Part shown: in pieces, positions 47,230-56,377 of the stretch
How positions within the stretch are numbered: the stretch's first letter is position 1
Layout: each line of letters starts with the position of its first letter
Assembly: GCF_900497695.1 (NCBI RefSeq)
Contig: NZ_UIDD01000007.1
Span: 620,001 to 684,000, forward strand
DNA: 64,000 nt
Source of the DNA: Pseudomonas wadenswilerensis
GTDB taxonomy: Bacteria > Pseudomonadota > Gammaproteobacteria > Pseudomonadales > Pseudomonadaceae
Reading direction: 5' to 3'
The notes under the pieces: generated by a model
Seen by the model: only the letters and a program-made list of their open reading frames with translations
Databases searched by the model: none
What the model was told of the DNA's origin: nothing
Program-made: the position numbers and the translations under genes

Positions 47230-47313
47230 AGCTGCAAGCTGCAAGCTACAAGCTGCAAGCTGCAAGCGGGCGCATCAGCCTCTTGTAGCTTGAGGCTCAT
47301 AGCTTGCAGCTTC
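47228..47313. repeat. AGCTGCAAGCT repeat array after metH
   Basis: Tandem short units (AGCTGCAAGCT and AGCTACAAGCT) at 47228-47267, with an inverted partner containing GCTTGTAGCTTGAGGCTCAT-like sequence at 47282-47313. The two arms can form a long stem downstream of metH and may end its transcript. Confidence 0.7.
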
Positions 47314-47353
47314 CGTCTACACTGGGGGAGATGCCTTCTACAAGGAGCCCCTC

Positions 47354-47572
47354 ATGGACGAACCCGCCCAAGGCAAACCCCCGACTTTCTGGCAGATGCT
47401 GCAAAGCATCCTGGCAGCAGCCTTCGGGGTGCAGAGCGGCAAGAACCGCGCCCGCGACTTCAACCACGGCAAGGCCAGCCACTTCATTGCGCTGGGCACC
47501 GTGTTCACCTTGCTCTTCATTCTGGTACTGATCGGGCTGGTGCAACTGGCCATGCACCTTACCGCCCGCTGA
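47354..47572 (+). CDS. DUF2970 small membrane protein
   Basis: 72 residues. The N-terminal half (FWQMLQSILAAAFGVQSGKN) is amphipathic and the C-terminal half is one membrane helix (TVFTLLFILVLIGLVQLAMH). This arrangement and the phrase AAFGVQSGKNRARDF are typical of DUF2970 proteins, whose function is unknown. An AAGGAG site precedes the ATG. It is followed by a good rho-independent terminator. Confidence 0.88.
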   Translation: MDEPAQGKPPTFWQMLQSILAAAFGVQSGKNRARDFNHGKASHFIALGTVFTLLFILVLIGLVQLAMHLTAR

Positions 47573-47580
47573 ACAGCAGT

Positions 47581-47615
47581 CCGCCCGCAGATGTCCATTC
47601 TGCGGGCGGTTTACT
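47581..47615 (+). terminator. Rho-independent terminator after the DUF2970 gene
   Basis: CCGCCCGCAG (47581-47590) pairs with CTGCGGGCGG (47600-47609), followed by TTTACT. A 10-bp perfect GC-rich stem. Confidence 0.85.
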
Positions 47616-47633
47616 GTTACCCATCGCGTGATG

Positions 47634-47747
47634 TCACTGGTGGCTGACCCAATACACCGCGGTCACCACAACCAGGATGATCAGACAGAGTATCGCCCAG
47701 GCATCGACACTGCTGTCATTCTTACCCGCTTTGGTCGAGTTTCCCAT
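47634..47747 (-). CDS. 37-residue single-helix membrane protein
   Basis: A short open frame with an AGAGG ribosome site 8 nt before ATG 47747. The protein begins MGNSTKAGKNDSSVDAWAI, a charged polar head, and continues with one hydrophobic helix (LCLIILVVVTAVYW) ending VSHQ. The combination of a good ribosome site and a clear membrane helix supports a real gene. Function unknown. It is convergent with the DUF2970 gene. Confidence 0.65.
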   Translation of the reverse strand: MGNSTKAGKNDSSVDAWAILCLIILVVVTAVYWVSHQ

Positions 47748-47833
47748 TGCATCGCCTCTTGTAGTGGTTATGGGAATGCATGTCACCCGTTGCAGTTAAG
47801 TCCAGCAATGCCCATTGCTCAAGCAGGGGCTTT

Positions 47834-48916
47834 TCAATAATCGACGGGGGCCTTGAGAAACGGATAACGGTAATCGGCCGGATGCCCCTGGGCGCTGTAG
47901 CGGTTGAAATCCAGGCCGTAGTCGGCCTGCTCCTGCAGGTTCAACCAGCGCCGCGCCCGCAGCGGGTCGATCAACTGCAGGACCGGTACCTGAAATTCGC
48001 GACGGCCATCGAGCTCGCTTGGCAGTTTCAGCGCATCATCGTGCAGTAACACCATAGCCCAGCCGCCCAGCGAGAAGTGCCCACCCATCAGCACGCTCAG
48101 GCGCCCGTCAATGCGCGCCTGCAAGGCCGCCTGCGAACTGTTGACGGCGCTGAACAGCACGTCCTTGCCCGGCACGCGCCCTACTTCTTCAAACGCCTGC
48201 ATGGCACCCAAGGCCATCTCGTCGTTGGCCGACCACACCAGCTCGATCTTCGGGTAACGCTGCAACAGTTGCGTTGCCTGCTCGTACGCGCGCTGCCTGC
48301 CCCAGCCGCCATACACCACCTGGCGCAGGCGCACTTCAGGGTGCTCGGCCAGGGCGCGGCGCATGCCTTGCTCGCGCAGCTGCGAAGCCGGAGTGTTCTT
48401 GAGCCCGGAAAACGCCAGTAATTCCAGCGGCCGGGTCAGGCCCGGCTGGGCACGCAAGGCTATCAGCATCTTGAGCATCTGGTAGCCGGCCTGCTCGTCA
48501 TTGCCCACCAGGGTCCCGAGCAACGGCGGGTACTTGTCCGGGTTGTTGTCGATCAGCTCGGCCTGGTTCGGCGTCAGGCCGTTGTTGACCAGAAACAGCT
48601 TGACCCCGCTGCCGCGGGACAGGCGGATAATCTCCGGAGCGATGTACTGTTCGTTGACCAGCACCAGGTAGTCCGGGCGCTGCTGGCCTTCGAGCACTTC
48701 AACGGCCTGGGTCAGTGCCAGCTCCGGCCGGCGCTCGCTGTACCTGATACTCAACTGCATGCCCAGGTCGTCGGCGGCGGCCTGCATGAAACGCGAATAA
48801 CTGACCCAGAAGGTCTCGTTGGAATAGCCCGGATTGAGAAACACCACTGAAGCCGCCTGCGCGCCAGCCACCAGTGGCAGGCTCAGGCAAAGGCTTTGGC
48901 ACAAGGCCTTGAGCAT
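47834..48916 (-). CDS. Periplasmic substrate-binding protein (sugar-type, Peripla_BP_4)
   Basis: 360 residues with a signal peptide (LKALCQSLCLSLPLVAGAQA). The body matches type-I periplasmic binding proteins: VVFLNPGYSNETFWVSYSRF, LGTLVGNDEQAGYQMLKML, VWSANDEMALGAMQAFEEVG and VLFSAVNSSQAALQ. There are no permease or ATPase genes beside it, so it may be a sensor partner for a membrane signalling protein elsewhere rather than a transporter subunit. Ligand unknown. Confidence 0.85.
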   Translation of the reverse strand: MLKALCQSLCLSLPLVAGAQAASVVFLNPGYSNETFWVSYSRFMQAAADDLGMQLSIRYSERRPELALTQAVEVLEGQQRPDYLVLVNEQYIAPEIIRLSRGSGVKLFLVNNGLTPNQAELIDNNPDKYPPLLGTLVGNDEQAGYQMLKMLIALRAQPGLTRPLELLAFSGLKNTPASQLREQGMRRALAEHPEVRLRQVVYGGWGRQRAYEQATQLLQRYPKIELVWSANDEMALGAMQAFEEVGRVPGKDVLFSAVNSSQAALQARIDGRLSVLMGGHFSLGGWAMVLLHDDALKLPSELDGRREFQVPVLQLIDPLRARRWLNLQEQADYGLDFNRYSAQGHPADYRYPFLKAPVDY

Positions 48917-49018
48917 GCGTTGACGCTCCCGCTATTCAAACCACTCATTATAACCGGCCGTAGTGGCACATTGGCTAAACGCCATTCAGTCTCACTTAGT
49001 CCAAATGGTTCTTTTCAT

Positions 49019-49043
49019 ATGCAAAAACTTCACTTTTGCGCAT
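49019..49043. promoter_or_regulatory. Inverted repeat upstream of cysI
   Basis: ATGCAAAA (49019-49026) and TTTTGCGCAT (49034-49043) form an imperfect inverted repeat in an AT-rich stretch about 90 bp before the cysI start. It could be a regulator site or part of the promoter. Confidence 0.35.
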
Positions 49044-49133
49044 AAACGCAAACTGCTATCTTTCTTCGGCTCCGCATCGGAGTGCGCGGCCGTGCGCGCG
49101 ATTAGCTGCAAGCAGCTTGAGAACAGGACCCCT

Positions 49134-50786
49134 ATGTACGTATACGACGAGTACGATCAGCGGATCATCGAGGACCGCGTCAAGCAGTTCCGTGATCAGA
49201 CCCGCCGCTACCTGGCCGGTGAACTGAGCGAAGAAGAGTTCCGCCCCCTGCGCCTGCAAAATGGCCTCTATGTCCAACGTTTTGCCCCGATGTTGCGGGT
49301 CGCCGTGCCGTATGGCCAGCTGACGTCGCGCCAGACACGGATGCTGGCGAAGATCGCGCGCGACTACGACAAGGGCTACGCCCACATCAGCACCCGGCAG
49401 AACGTGCAATACAACTGGCCAGCCCTGGAAGACATCCCGGAAATTCTGGCAGAGCTGGCCACCGTGCAGATGCACGCGATCCAGACCAGCGGCAACTGCC
49501 TGCGCAACGTCACCACCGACCAGTTCGCCGGTGTCGCTGCCGATGAAGTGATCGACCCGCGTCCATGGTGCGAGATCGTCCGCCAGTGGACCACCTTCCA
49601 CCCGGAATTCGCCTACCTGCCGCGCAAGTTCAAGATCGCCATCAATGGCTCGAGCAGCGACCGCGCGGCCATCGAAGTGCACGATATCGGCCTGGAGCCG
49701 GTGTACAACGCAGCCGGCGAACTGGGTTTCCGCGTACTGGTCGGTGGCGGCCTGGGCCGTACCCCGGTGGTCGGCGCCTTCATCAACGAGTTCCTGCCCT
49801 GGCAGGACCTGCTCAGCTACCTTGACGCGATCCTGCGGGTGTACAACCGCTACGGCCGTCGCGACAACAAGTACAAGGCGCGGATCAAGATCCTGGTCAA
49901 GGCGCTCACCCCTGAAGTGTTTGCCGAGAAGGTCGAGGCCGAGATGGTCCACCTGCGCGGCGGCAGCAGCACCCTGACCGAAGCCGAAGTGCACCGCGTG
50001 GCCAAGCACTTCGTCGACCCGGACTACAAGGCGCTGGACAACCTCGACTTCAGCGAACTCGAACAACAGCACCCGGGCTTTGCCCGCTGGCGCACGCGCA
50101 ACGTGCTGGCGCACAAGAAGCCCGGCTACGTGGCCGTGACCCTGTCGCTCAAGCCCACCGGCGTGGCGCCAGGCGACCTGACCGACAAGCAACTGGATGC
50201 CGTTGCCGACCTCGCCGAGCGCTACAGCTTCGGCCAGCTGCGCACCTCCCACGAGCAGAACATCATCCTCGCCGACGTCGAGCAGAGCCAGTTGCACGCC
50301 CTGTGGCTGGAGCTGCGCGAAAATGGCCTGGCCACGCCGAACATCGGCCTGCTGACCGACATCATCTGCTGCCCGGGCGGTGACTTCTGCTCCCTGGCCA
50401 ACGCCAAGTCGATCCCGATCGCCGAATCCATCCAGCGCCGTTTCGACGACCTCGATTACCTGTTCGACATCGGAGAGCTGGACCTGAACATCTCCGGTTG
50501 CATGAACGCCTGTGGTCACCACCACGTCGGCCATATCGGCATCCTCGGGGTGGACAAGAAAGGCGAAGAGTTCTACCAGGTCTCCCTGGGTGGCAGCGCC
50601 AGCCGCGACGCCAGCCTGGGCAAGATCCTCGGCCCTTCCTTTGCCCAGGACGACATGCCGGATGTGATCGAGAAGCTGATCGACGTCTACGTTGAAAGAC
50701 GTACCGAAGACGAGCGCTTCATCGACACCTACCAACGTATTGGCATCGACCCATTCAAGGAACGCGTCTATGCAGCGAATCATTAA
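49134..50786 (+). CDS. cysI: Sulfite reductase hemoprotein CysI
   Basis: 550 residues from ATG 49134, with AGGA 5 nt upstream; the open frame continues upstream but the conserved start is YVYDEYDQRIIEDRVKQFRD. It is a siroheme and [4Fe-4S] enzyme reducing sulfite to sulfide for cysteine synthesis. Cluster Cys are in CCPGGDFCSLANAKSIPIAE (C-x5-C) and SGCMNACGHHHVGHIG (C-x3-C). The long single-chain form used by Pseudomonas pairs with the small DUF934 protein encoded next. Sulfite released by desulfinases or SsuD-like enzymes would be consumed here. Confidence 0.95.
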   Translation: MYVYDEYDQRIIEDRVKQFRDQTRRYLAGELSEEEFRPLRLQNGLYVQRFAPMLRVAVPYGQLTSRQTRMLAKIARDYDKGYAHISTRQNVQYNWPALEDIPEILAELATVQMHAIQTSGNCLRNVTTDQFAGVAADEVIDPRPWCEIVRQWTTFHPEFAYLPRKFKIAINGSSSDRAAIEVHDIGLEPVYNAAGELGFRVLVGGGLGRTPVVGAFINEFLPWQDLLSYLDAILRVYNRYGRRDNKYKARIKILVKALTPEVFAEKVEAEMVHLRGGSSTLTEAEVHRVAKHFVDPDYKALDNLDFSELEQQHPGFARWRTRNVLAHKKPGYVAVTLSLKPTGVAPGDLTDKQLDAVADLAERYSFGQLRTSHEQNIILADVEQSQLHALWLELRENGLATPNIGLLTDIICCPGGDFCSLANAKSIPIAESIQRRFDDLDYLFDIGELDLNISGCMNACGHHHVGHIGILGVDKKGEEFYQVSLGGSASRDASLGKILGPSFAQDDMPDVIEKLIDVYVERRTEDERFIDTYQRIGIDPFKERVYAANH

Positions 50787-51264
50787 GAACAACGAGATTG
50801 TCGATGAAACCTGGCACCTGCTGCCCAAGGACTTCAGCATCGACGAAGTGACCAACTGCGACGACTACATTGTTCCGCTGCAGCTGTGGCGTGAACACGG
50901 CCATATGCTCATGGCCCGCGACGGCGGCCTGGGCGTATGGCTGGACGCCGATGAAGAAGCGGAAGAGATCGGCGAAGTCGCCAACCAGTTCCAGGTCATT
51001 GCCCTGAACTTCCCGGCCTTCACCGACGGGCGCAACTACTCCAATGCGCGCCTGCTGCGCGACCGCTACAAGTTCACCGGCGAGCTGCGCGCCATTGGCG
51101 ACGTGCTGCGTGACCAGCTGTTCTACATGAAGCGTTGCGGCTTCGATGCCTTCGCCCTGCGTGCCGACAAGGACCCGGTCGAAGCGCTGCAAAGCCTGCA
51201 AGACTTTTCGGTGACCTACCAGGCCGCCACTGACGAACCGCAACCGCTGTTCCGCCGTCGCTGA
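50770..51264 (+). CDS. DUF934 protein, partner of CysI
   Basis: 164 residues from ATG 50770, overlapping cysI by 17 bp and preceded by AAGGAA. DUF934 proteins are almost always encoded right after this type of cysI and are annotated as oxidoreductase-like partners in sulfite reduction. Typical elements are ANQFQVIALNFPAFTDGRNY and LRDRYKFTGELRAIGDVLRD. The overlap implies translational coupling. Confidence 0.92.
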   Translation: MQRIIKNNEIVDETWHLLPKDFSIDEVTNCDDYIVPLQLWREHGHMLMARDGGLGVWLDADEEAEEIGEVANQFQVIALNFPAFTDGRNYSNARLLRDRYKFTGELRAIGDVLRDQLFYMKRCGFDAFALRADKDPVEALQSLQDFSVTYQAATDEPQPLFRRR

Positions 51265-51267
51265 ATG

Positions 51268-51328
51268 CATCGCGGGGCAAGCCCGCTCCTACCGATGTCA
51301 TCTGGTGGGAGCGGGTTTACCCCGCGAT
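51268..51328. repeat. REP pair after the DUF934 gene
   Basis: CATCGCGGGGCAAGCCCGCT (from 51268) and inverted GTGGGAGCGGGTTTACCCCG (from 51305), between convergent genes. Confidence 0.85.
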
Positions 51329-51361
51329 CAACTTCAATTGCCAGGCACGGCAGCCGGCTAT

Positions 51362-54300
51362 TTACAGACGGGTGACCTGATCGGGGATGCTGTTCCAGAT
51401 CTGCGTGGTCAAGGTCTCGATCAAACGCTGCTCATCGGCGCCGCGACGTTGCTGGATGGTTTCCACTCGCGTGCGATAAACCTGATCGCGCATTGAACCC
51501 TTGTCTGCCTCCAGCGCTTCGAGCCGGGCAAAGAAAGGCTTGTTGACCTCGTCGAAACGCTCACCGTAGCGCGATTTGAGAAAGGTTATCCAGAAGTCCC
51601 GACTGGCAATCGCGCTTTTCATGGCCTCGGGGGTCTCCGCTGCCAGCACTTCGGCTGCGGCGCTGTCCAGTTGCGCCGCAGTGACATTGGCCATGTTCGC
51701 GAACCGCATGGTTTGCGGTTGCCCCGGAAGCCCCAGACGCTGCGCCAGCTTTATTCGATAGAACAGGCGCACTTCCACCTCGTCCACGCGAATTCTGGCT
51801 GCACGGCGCGCGGCGATGTCGCGCAAGGCAATGCGCTCGACACTGTCCAGGCGACCCAGGCCACGCGCCAGGTCGATCAGCGCATATTCCGTGCCCACCG
51901 CAGTGCCTGCCTCGTAGGCCTCTTGCACCAGCACCAGTACCTCCAGCTGGCTGAACACCAGGATGACGCCGTCTGAACAGGTATTCGGATGCGCCACGAA
52001 CTCGAACAGCTCTTCACGCAGACGGGTACTGTCGCTGGCGGCCTTGAGCATCCGCCAGACCCGCTCACACAACGCCCGGTAAGCCTGAGTGAAATCGGTA
52101 CTCTCACCCAGGTCATTGAGCAAGCGGAAGAACTCGCCACTGGCCGGGTCTTCCGACAACGCCTGCCAGTAGTCGCGGATCTGCGCCGCTCGGCTCGCGT
52201 CCGCCCCCTCCAGCCAGCGCGCCGAGGCTTGCGCCGTTGATGCAGGCGCCTGCAGATGCGCACCGCGCACCGTCGGCAGCACCCCCAGGGTCACGCCCGT
52301 GCGCTGACGATAGGCCTCCAGGCGTTCGAGGCTGCCTGCATCCAGCGGGTTGCCATGCAGACTGGTGATGCCATTGATCCGCTCGACTCGCTGCGCCTGG
52401 CCGGCCGGCTCGAAAACGGTGTCGGGGATGTGGATGATACGGTTGTCGCGCAGGTCCAGTACCGCCAGGTTTTCAAGCTCGAACACGCCGACTGGCCAAG
52501 TACTGATAGCGGTGTTTTTCAAGGACAGGTTGATCAGCTCCGGCATCGTCGCAACAGCGGGTGGCTGACCAAGCGGGTTGTCGTTCAAGTACAGCAGCTT
52601 CAACCCCGGCAATCGCGAAAGTACCGCGCTCATCGCCTCGTTCATCACCAGACGGTTGCGTTGCAGCTCCAACTTGGTCAAACCCTGCAACTCAGCCAGC
52701 GCATCGGCAAGCCCGGTCAGGCGATTATTGCTGAGGTTGAGCCAGCGCAGCCTGGTGAACACCTGCAAAAACCCCGACGGCACCGATTGCAGGTTCATGC
52801 CTGAAAGGCGCACGTCAGCCACATGACTGAAGTCTGCCGTCAACGTCGGCAGCGCGCCGAGGCGCAGGTTGCTCAGATCCAGGCGGTAACCGATGAAACG
52901 CCCGTCGCCGGCACGCACGCTGGCGGTTTCCCGGCGCCAGGCTTTCCTGATTTTCTCGGCAACCTGACGCAACACCCGTTCATCGACAACTTCGATGCGA
53001 TCGTTGCCCGCATCCGTGTATTGCCCACGCTCGACCCACTGATTCAAGGCATCGGTCAGCTGACTGTATTCACTGCGACGACGTTCCAGTGCTGCGAGCC
53101 TTTCGGCATCGGTCAGCCCCAGCTCTTCAAGGAAGCGTTCAGCCTGTTCCGGCTCCAGGATCGGGTAGAGGCTGCGCAGCTGATTGAGCAAGCCACTGTC
53201 GAAACGGCGGTCGGCAGCACCGCGACCGCTGAGCGGATAGCCGATACGGCCATCGGCCAGGCGCATGGGCGTACGCAGCCAGGGGCGCACAGGTTGCTGG
53301 CCGATTAATTTCGCGGCCCGAAGCCGGTCACCGCTCGCCAGTGCCGTCAATTGCGTACGCAGGCGCATGGGTTGGTAAAGCTGCAGCCCCAGCGCCTGAC
53401 GCTCACTGTCAGGCAGGGTCTTGAGCAGTGCGCCGGCCATATCGTCGTTGACCGTCAACTCGTTACCTTCGGCATCATAGGCACTGTAACGGCCGTCTTT
53501 GCGCAGCAAGGTCTTCAGTGTTGCGTCAGGCTCTCCGGCGGCCATAAGCAACTGGCCATCAGCCGAACCTTCATGCACCTGCAGGCGCACCTGGCCACTC
53601 CAGCCGGGCAAGTGCTCCAGCAGGCCGACCATCAGCCGGTCACTGTCCAGGCTCGCCAGCCTGGGCTCGAACATCCCTTCCATGGCGCGGTTCAGGCGAA
53701 CCTGGCGCTGGTACAGCCGGGCTTCCTCCGCCAGGCGCAGGGGAACCCGGGCAAGCACTTGGCGCATTTGCTCCCGCTCAGCCGGGGTCGCATGGCCAAC
53801 CAGCTCTTCGGCGGCTTGCAGCGCCAGCGCAGGGAAGCTTCGCTGCAGCAGGCGCACTTCAGCGCTGGCCTGCTCGCCTGGGGTGGCATAGATACTGTCG
53901 AAAATGGCCACGCGCCGTTGTTCAGCACGGGTCGCCAAGGCGTCGCGCAGCACCTGCAGTCGTTCGCTTCGCGGCACATGGACACCCACCAGGCGCTTGA
54001 TCGCCGGTTCATCCAGACGCTGCAGGATCACTTCCGGCAAGCGGTTGTCGTGCAGCTCACTCATCAACACCTTGAACGTCTCGGTATCGGGCCACCGATC
54101 GAGGCCGTAGATCGCTGAGTCGCCCGATAACCCGGCGCCTCGAAATACTTCGATCGGCAGGTTCAGCCAGCCTGGCAGCTCTGTCGCCAGTACCGCACTG
54201 AATCCGCGGCCAATACCTCCTGGCGAGCCGCTGCGCAGCTTGCCGATCCAGGTATCGAGCTGACGGTCCAGGCGCAAACGCTGCAGGGTATCGGCCAGCA

Positions 54301-56278
54301 GCGGCGGCAGCGCCCGCTGGCCAGCATGGACCGCACGCAAGGTATTGTCATCGATACCACTGATTTCGCCCGCCTGCAGCAACTCAGTGTCAGTCAGCCC
54401 CTCGGTTGCGTGTCCTGAACGGCGCAGCAGCTGCAGACGGCTCCAGGCCAATGGCTGCTCGCCATGGGCCAGCCAGGCACCGTCGCTATTGTGATCGAGC
54501 AAGGGGCGGTAGGCCGTTGGGTCAGATGGGTGCAAGACCTGCCACTGGCCGTCGCCTGCCTGGGCAACCTCGAAGGTGTCGCTGCCCAGGCGGATGTAGC
54601 GCTTGCCATCTGCCAGGTAATGGCCATTGGCATCAGGTTCGATCCCTTGCAGATTAACTTCACGGGCGTAGTCGTCCAGCGCAGGCTGCCACAATCGCTG
54701 CTGACCGTCTGGAAGCCTGACCTTGACCAGGCCATTGATCGTCTCGCTCGCCGCGACCGGCTCGAGCGCCCTGCCGGCGACGCCCAGCCCGGCGACGACG
54801 GCGATGTTGAGGCCGACCGACTTGAGGTGCGCCCAGGCTTCGTCCAGATCGCCAGCCTCCCAGGCATGGGCCCCTTCGACCACCTCGCCGATCAGTTGCG
54901 CCGCAGCCACTGCAGCCATCACGGCACCGAGCGACGGGACAAAGAACGCGGCGGCATTGAGCAGGTTGAAACCGATCGACTCCCAGTAAGCGAGACGGGC
55001 GCGCCAGGCCTGGTCGTCGACGTCAGCACTCGGCACCGCCAGGGCACGGGCGTCATCCTTGATCTTCTGCACATGGCGATCCTGCAAATAGCCAAACAGC
55101 TCCTGGTCGATGAACGTCTCGCGCACATGCAGGTTGGCGCCCGGGTTCGGCCGCCGCCAGTACAGGCCATCGCCATCATTGACCAGGTGATACAGGGTAT
55201 CCTGCAGCCGCGACAACACATGTTCTTGCGACGAGTGCGGCACATAGCTGCGCAGCAGTGCCTGGTAGGCGGGTTGGCGTAATCTGACCTTGAGGTCATC
55301 CCTGGCCGCGCGCACCGACGGGTACTCCTTGAGCGGCGCGTCAGGCGCCCCCGGCAGGTAGAGGAGCACCGGCTCGACGCCATTGTCGTCACGCTCGGGA
55401 CCGATCACCAGCACCTCGGACAACGGCACGCCAAACATGCTCAGCTGGCTGCAGCGCACCGGCTTGCCACCCCAGCGTGGTGCCCGCCCGTCCTGGACCA
55501 GCTCCAGCAGCACCGCGCGGGCCTGCTCGCTGATCTGCTGTTTGAGAAAAGCGACCTGCAGACGGACCCGCAGCAGGTCCTTGTTCAGTTCGATGGCCAG
55601 GCTACGGCGCCTGGTGCTGCTGCGCGGATGCTCGAACACCTCGCCCAGGTGGCGCTGGTACTGCCCACCCAGATCCAGGTCATGGCACAAGCGGGCAAAC
55701 GCCTGGGGTTCGATATCGAGCTTTTGCGAGTAGCGATAGCGAAAACGCGGGTAGCCCTGCTCGCTACCCGGCACCCGCTCAAGGAAGAACGCATCCTTGG
55801 GGGCCAGCGCGGTACCGTCTTCAAACTCGCTGTCGGCGGCAAAGTTCTGCAACGCGGCCTGCATCAGGCGCTGGCGGCGCGGGACGGTCTTGAGCATTGA
55901 CCCCAGCAACACCGATTCGCGCTCGATACGCACGAACTCATCGTTGTCGATATCAGGCTCGACACCGAGGTCAGCCTTGAGGCGGGCCTTGAGCAAGGGT
56001 TCGCAAAACGCGCCAATGCCCTTGAAGTCCTTCAGCTCACGGGCCAGGCGCTGCCCGGAACGGCGGCTGCGCACCTGGTAATCGGCCAACAGTTTTTTTT
56101 CAACTTCGCTGGCGCTCGCAAACCAGTCGCCCTGGTCGCGACCATGCTGTTCCGGCAGCAGGTGGGCACCCATCTGGTCGAAGTTTTCGGGCCTGGCGTG
56201 CCTGATCCAGGCGGGCAGGCGTTGCAAGATGAAGGGGCCATGCAGGCCGGGAACGGATACTGGAGGGGGGGTGGTCAT
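51362..56278 (-). CDS. Giant LRR protein with NEL-type E3 ubiquitin ligase domain (catalytic Cys present)
   Basis: 1638 residues from ATG 56278, chosen for AGGAG with 7-nt spacing. The long N-terminal part (DUF6543, dermonecrotic-toxin-like) includes GIGAFCEPLLKARLKAD and a hydrophobic stretch around residues 440-470 (FFVPSLGAVMAAVAAAQLIG). Leucine-rich repeats cover about residues 1140-1316 (LRWLNLSNNRLTGLADALAE; LAVLDLRDNRIIHIP). The C-terminal ~300 residues match the NEL domain of IpaH/SspH effectors: AHPNTCSDGVILVFSQLEVL holds the catalytic Cys (C1434, codon 51977-51979) with the C-x-D motif. It probably ubiquitinates host proteins, but no secretion system lies in the window. A paralogue is encoded at 58743. 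Confidence 0.88.
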   Translation of the reverse strand: MTTPPPVSVPGLHGPFILQRLPAWIRHARPENFDQMGAHLLPEQHGRDQGDWFASASEVEKKLLADYQVRSRRSGQRLARELKDFKGIGAFCEPLLKARLKADLGVEPDIDNDEFVRIERESVLLGSMLKTVPRRQRLMQAALQNFAADSEFEDGTALAPKDAFFLERVPGSEQGYPRFRYRYSQKLDIEPQAFARLCHDLDLGGQYQRHLGEVFEHPRSSTRRRSLAIELNKDLLRVRLQVAFLKQQISEQARAVLLELVQDGRAPRWGGKPVRCSQLSMFGVPLSEVLVIGPERDDNGVEPVLLYLPGAPDAPLKEYPSVRAARDDLKVRLRQPAYQALLRSYVPHSSQEHVLSRLQDTLYHLVNDGDGLYWRRPNPGANLHVRETFIDQELFGYLQDRHVQKIKDDARALAVPSADVDDQAWRARLAYWESIGFNLLNAAAFFVPSLGAVMAAVAAAQLIGEVVEGAHAWEAGDLDEAWAHLKSVGLNIAVVAGLGVAGRALEPVAASETINGLVKVRLPDGQQRLWQPALDDYAREVNLQGIEPDANGHYLADGKRYIRLGSDTFEVAQAGDGQWQVLHPSDPTAYRPLLDHNSDGAWLAHGEQPLAWSRLQLLRRSGHATEGLTDTELLQAGEISGIDDNTLRAVHAGQRALPPLLADTLQRLRLDRQLDTWIGKLRSGSPGGIGRGFSAVLATELPGWLNLPIEVFRGAGLSGDSAIYGLDRWPDTETFKVLMSELHDNRLPEVILQRLDEPAIKRLVGVHVPRSERLQVLRDALATRAEQRRVAIFDSIYATPGEQASAEVRLLQRSFPALALQAAEELVGHATPAEREQMRQVLARVPLRLAEEARLYQRQVRLNRAMEGMFEPRLASLDSDRLMVGLLEHLPGWSGQVRLQVHEGSADGQLLMAAGEPDATLKTLLRKDGRYSAYDAEGNELTVNDDMAGALLKTLPDSERQALGLQLYQPMRLRTQLTALASGDRLRAAKLIGQQPVRPWLRTPMRLADGRIGYPLSGRGAADRRFDSGLLNQLRSLYPILEPEQAERFLEELGLTDAERLAALERRRSEYSQLTDALNQWVERGQYTDAGNDRIEVVDERVLRQVAEKIRKAWRRETASVRAGDGRFIGYRLDLSNLRLGALPTLTADFSHVADVRLSGMNLQSVPSGFLQVFTRLRWLNLSNNRLTGLADALAELQGLTKLELQRNRLVMNEAMSAVLSRLPGLKLLYLNDNPLGQPPAVATMPELINLSLKNTAISTWPVGVFELENLAVLDLRDNRIIHIPDTVFEPAGQAQRVERINGITSLHGNPLDAGSLERLEAYRQRTGVTLGVLPTVRGAHLQAPASTAQASARWLEGADASRAAQIRDYWQALSEDPASGEFFRLLNDLGESTDFTQAYRALCERVWRMLKAASDSTRLREELFEFVAHPNTCSDGVILVFSQLEVLVLVQEAYEAGTAVGTEYALIDLARGLGRLDSVERIALRDIAARRAARIRVDEVEVRLFYRIKLAQRLGLPGQPQTMRFANMANVTAAQLDSAAAEVLAAETPEAMKSAIASRDFWITFLKSRYGERFDEVNKPFFARLEALEADKGSMRDQVYRTRVETIQQRRGADEQRLIETLTTQIWNSIPDQVTRL

Positions 56279-56280
56279 GG

Positions 56281-56316
56281 CAGGTCTCCTGTTGGCTTGA
56301 ACGCCTAGGAGACCTG
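56281..56316 (-). promoter_or_regulatory. Inverted repeat hiding the ribosome-binding site of the first NEL gene
   Basis: On the minus-strand transcript CAGGTCTCCT and AGGAGACCTG form a perfect 10-bp stem with a 16-nt loop. The 3' arm contains the AGGAG Shine-Dalgarno and ends 2 nt before the ATG at 56278. Confidence 0.75.
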
Positions 56317-56377
56317 CCGGCAGCACCACCTGGGTGCTAATTAATGCTTGCGCATTGCGCGCCGCGGGGGTTGCCGG

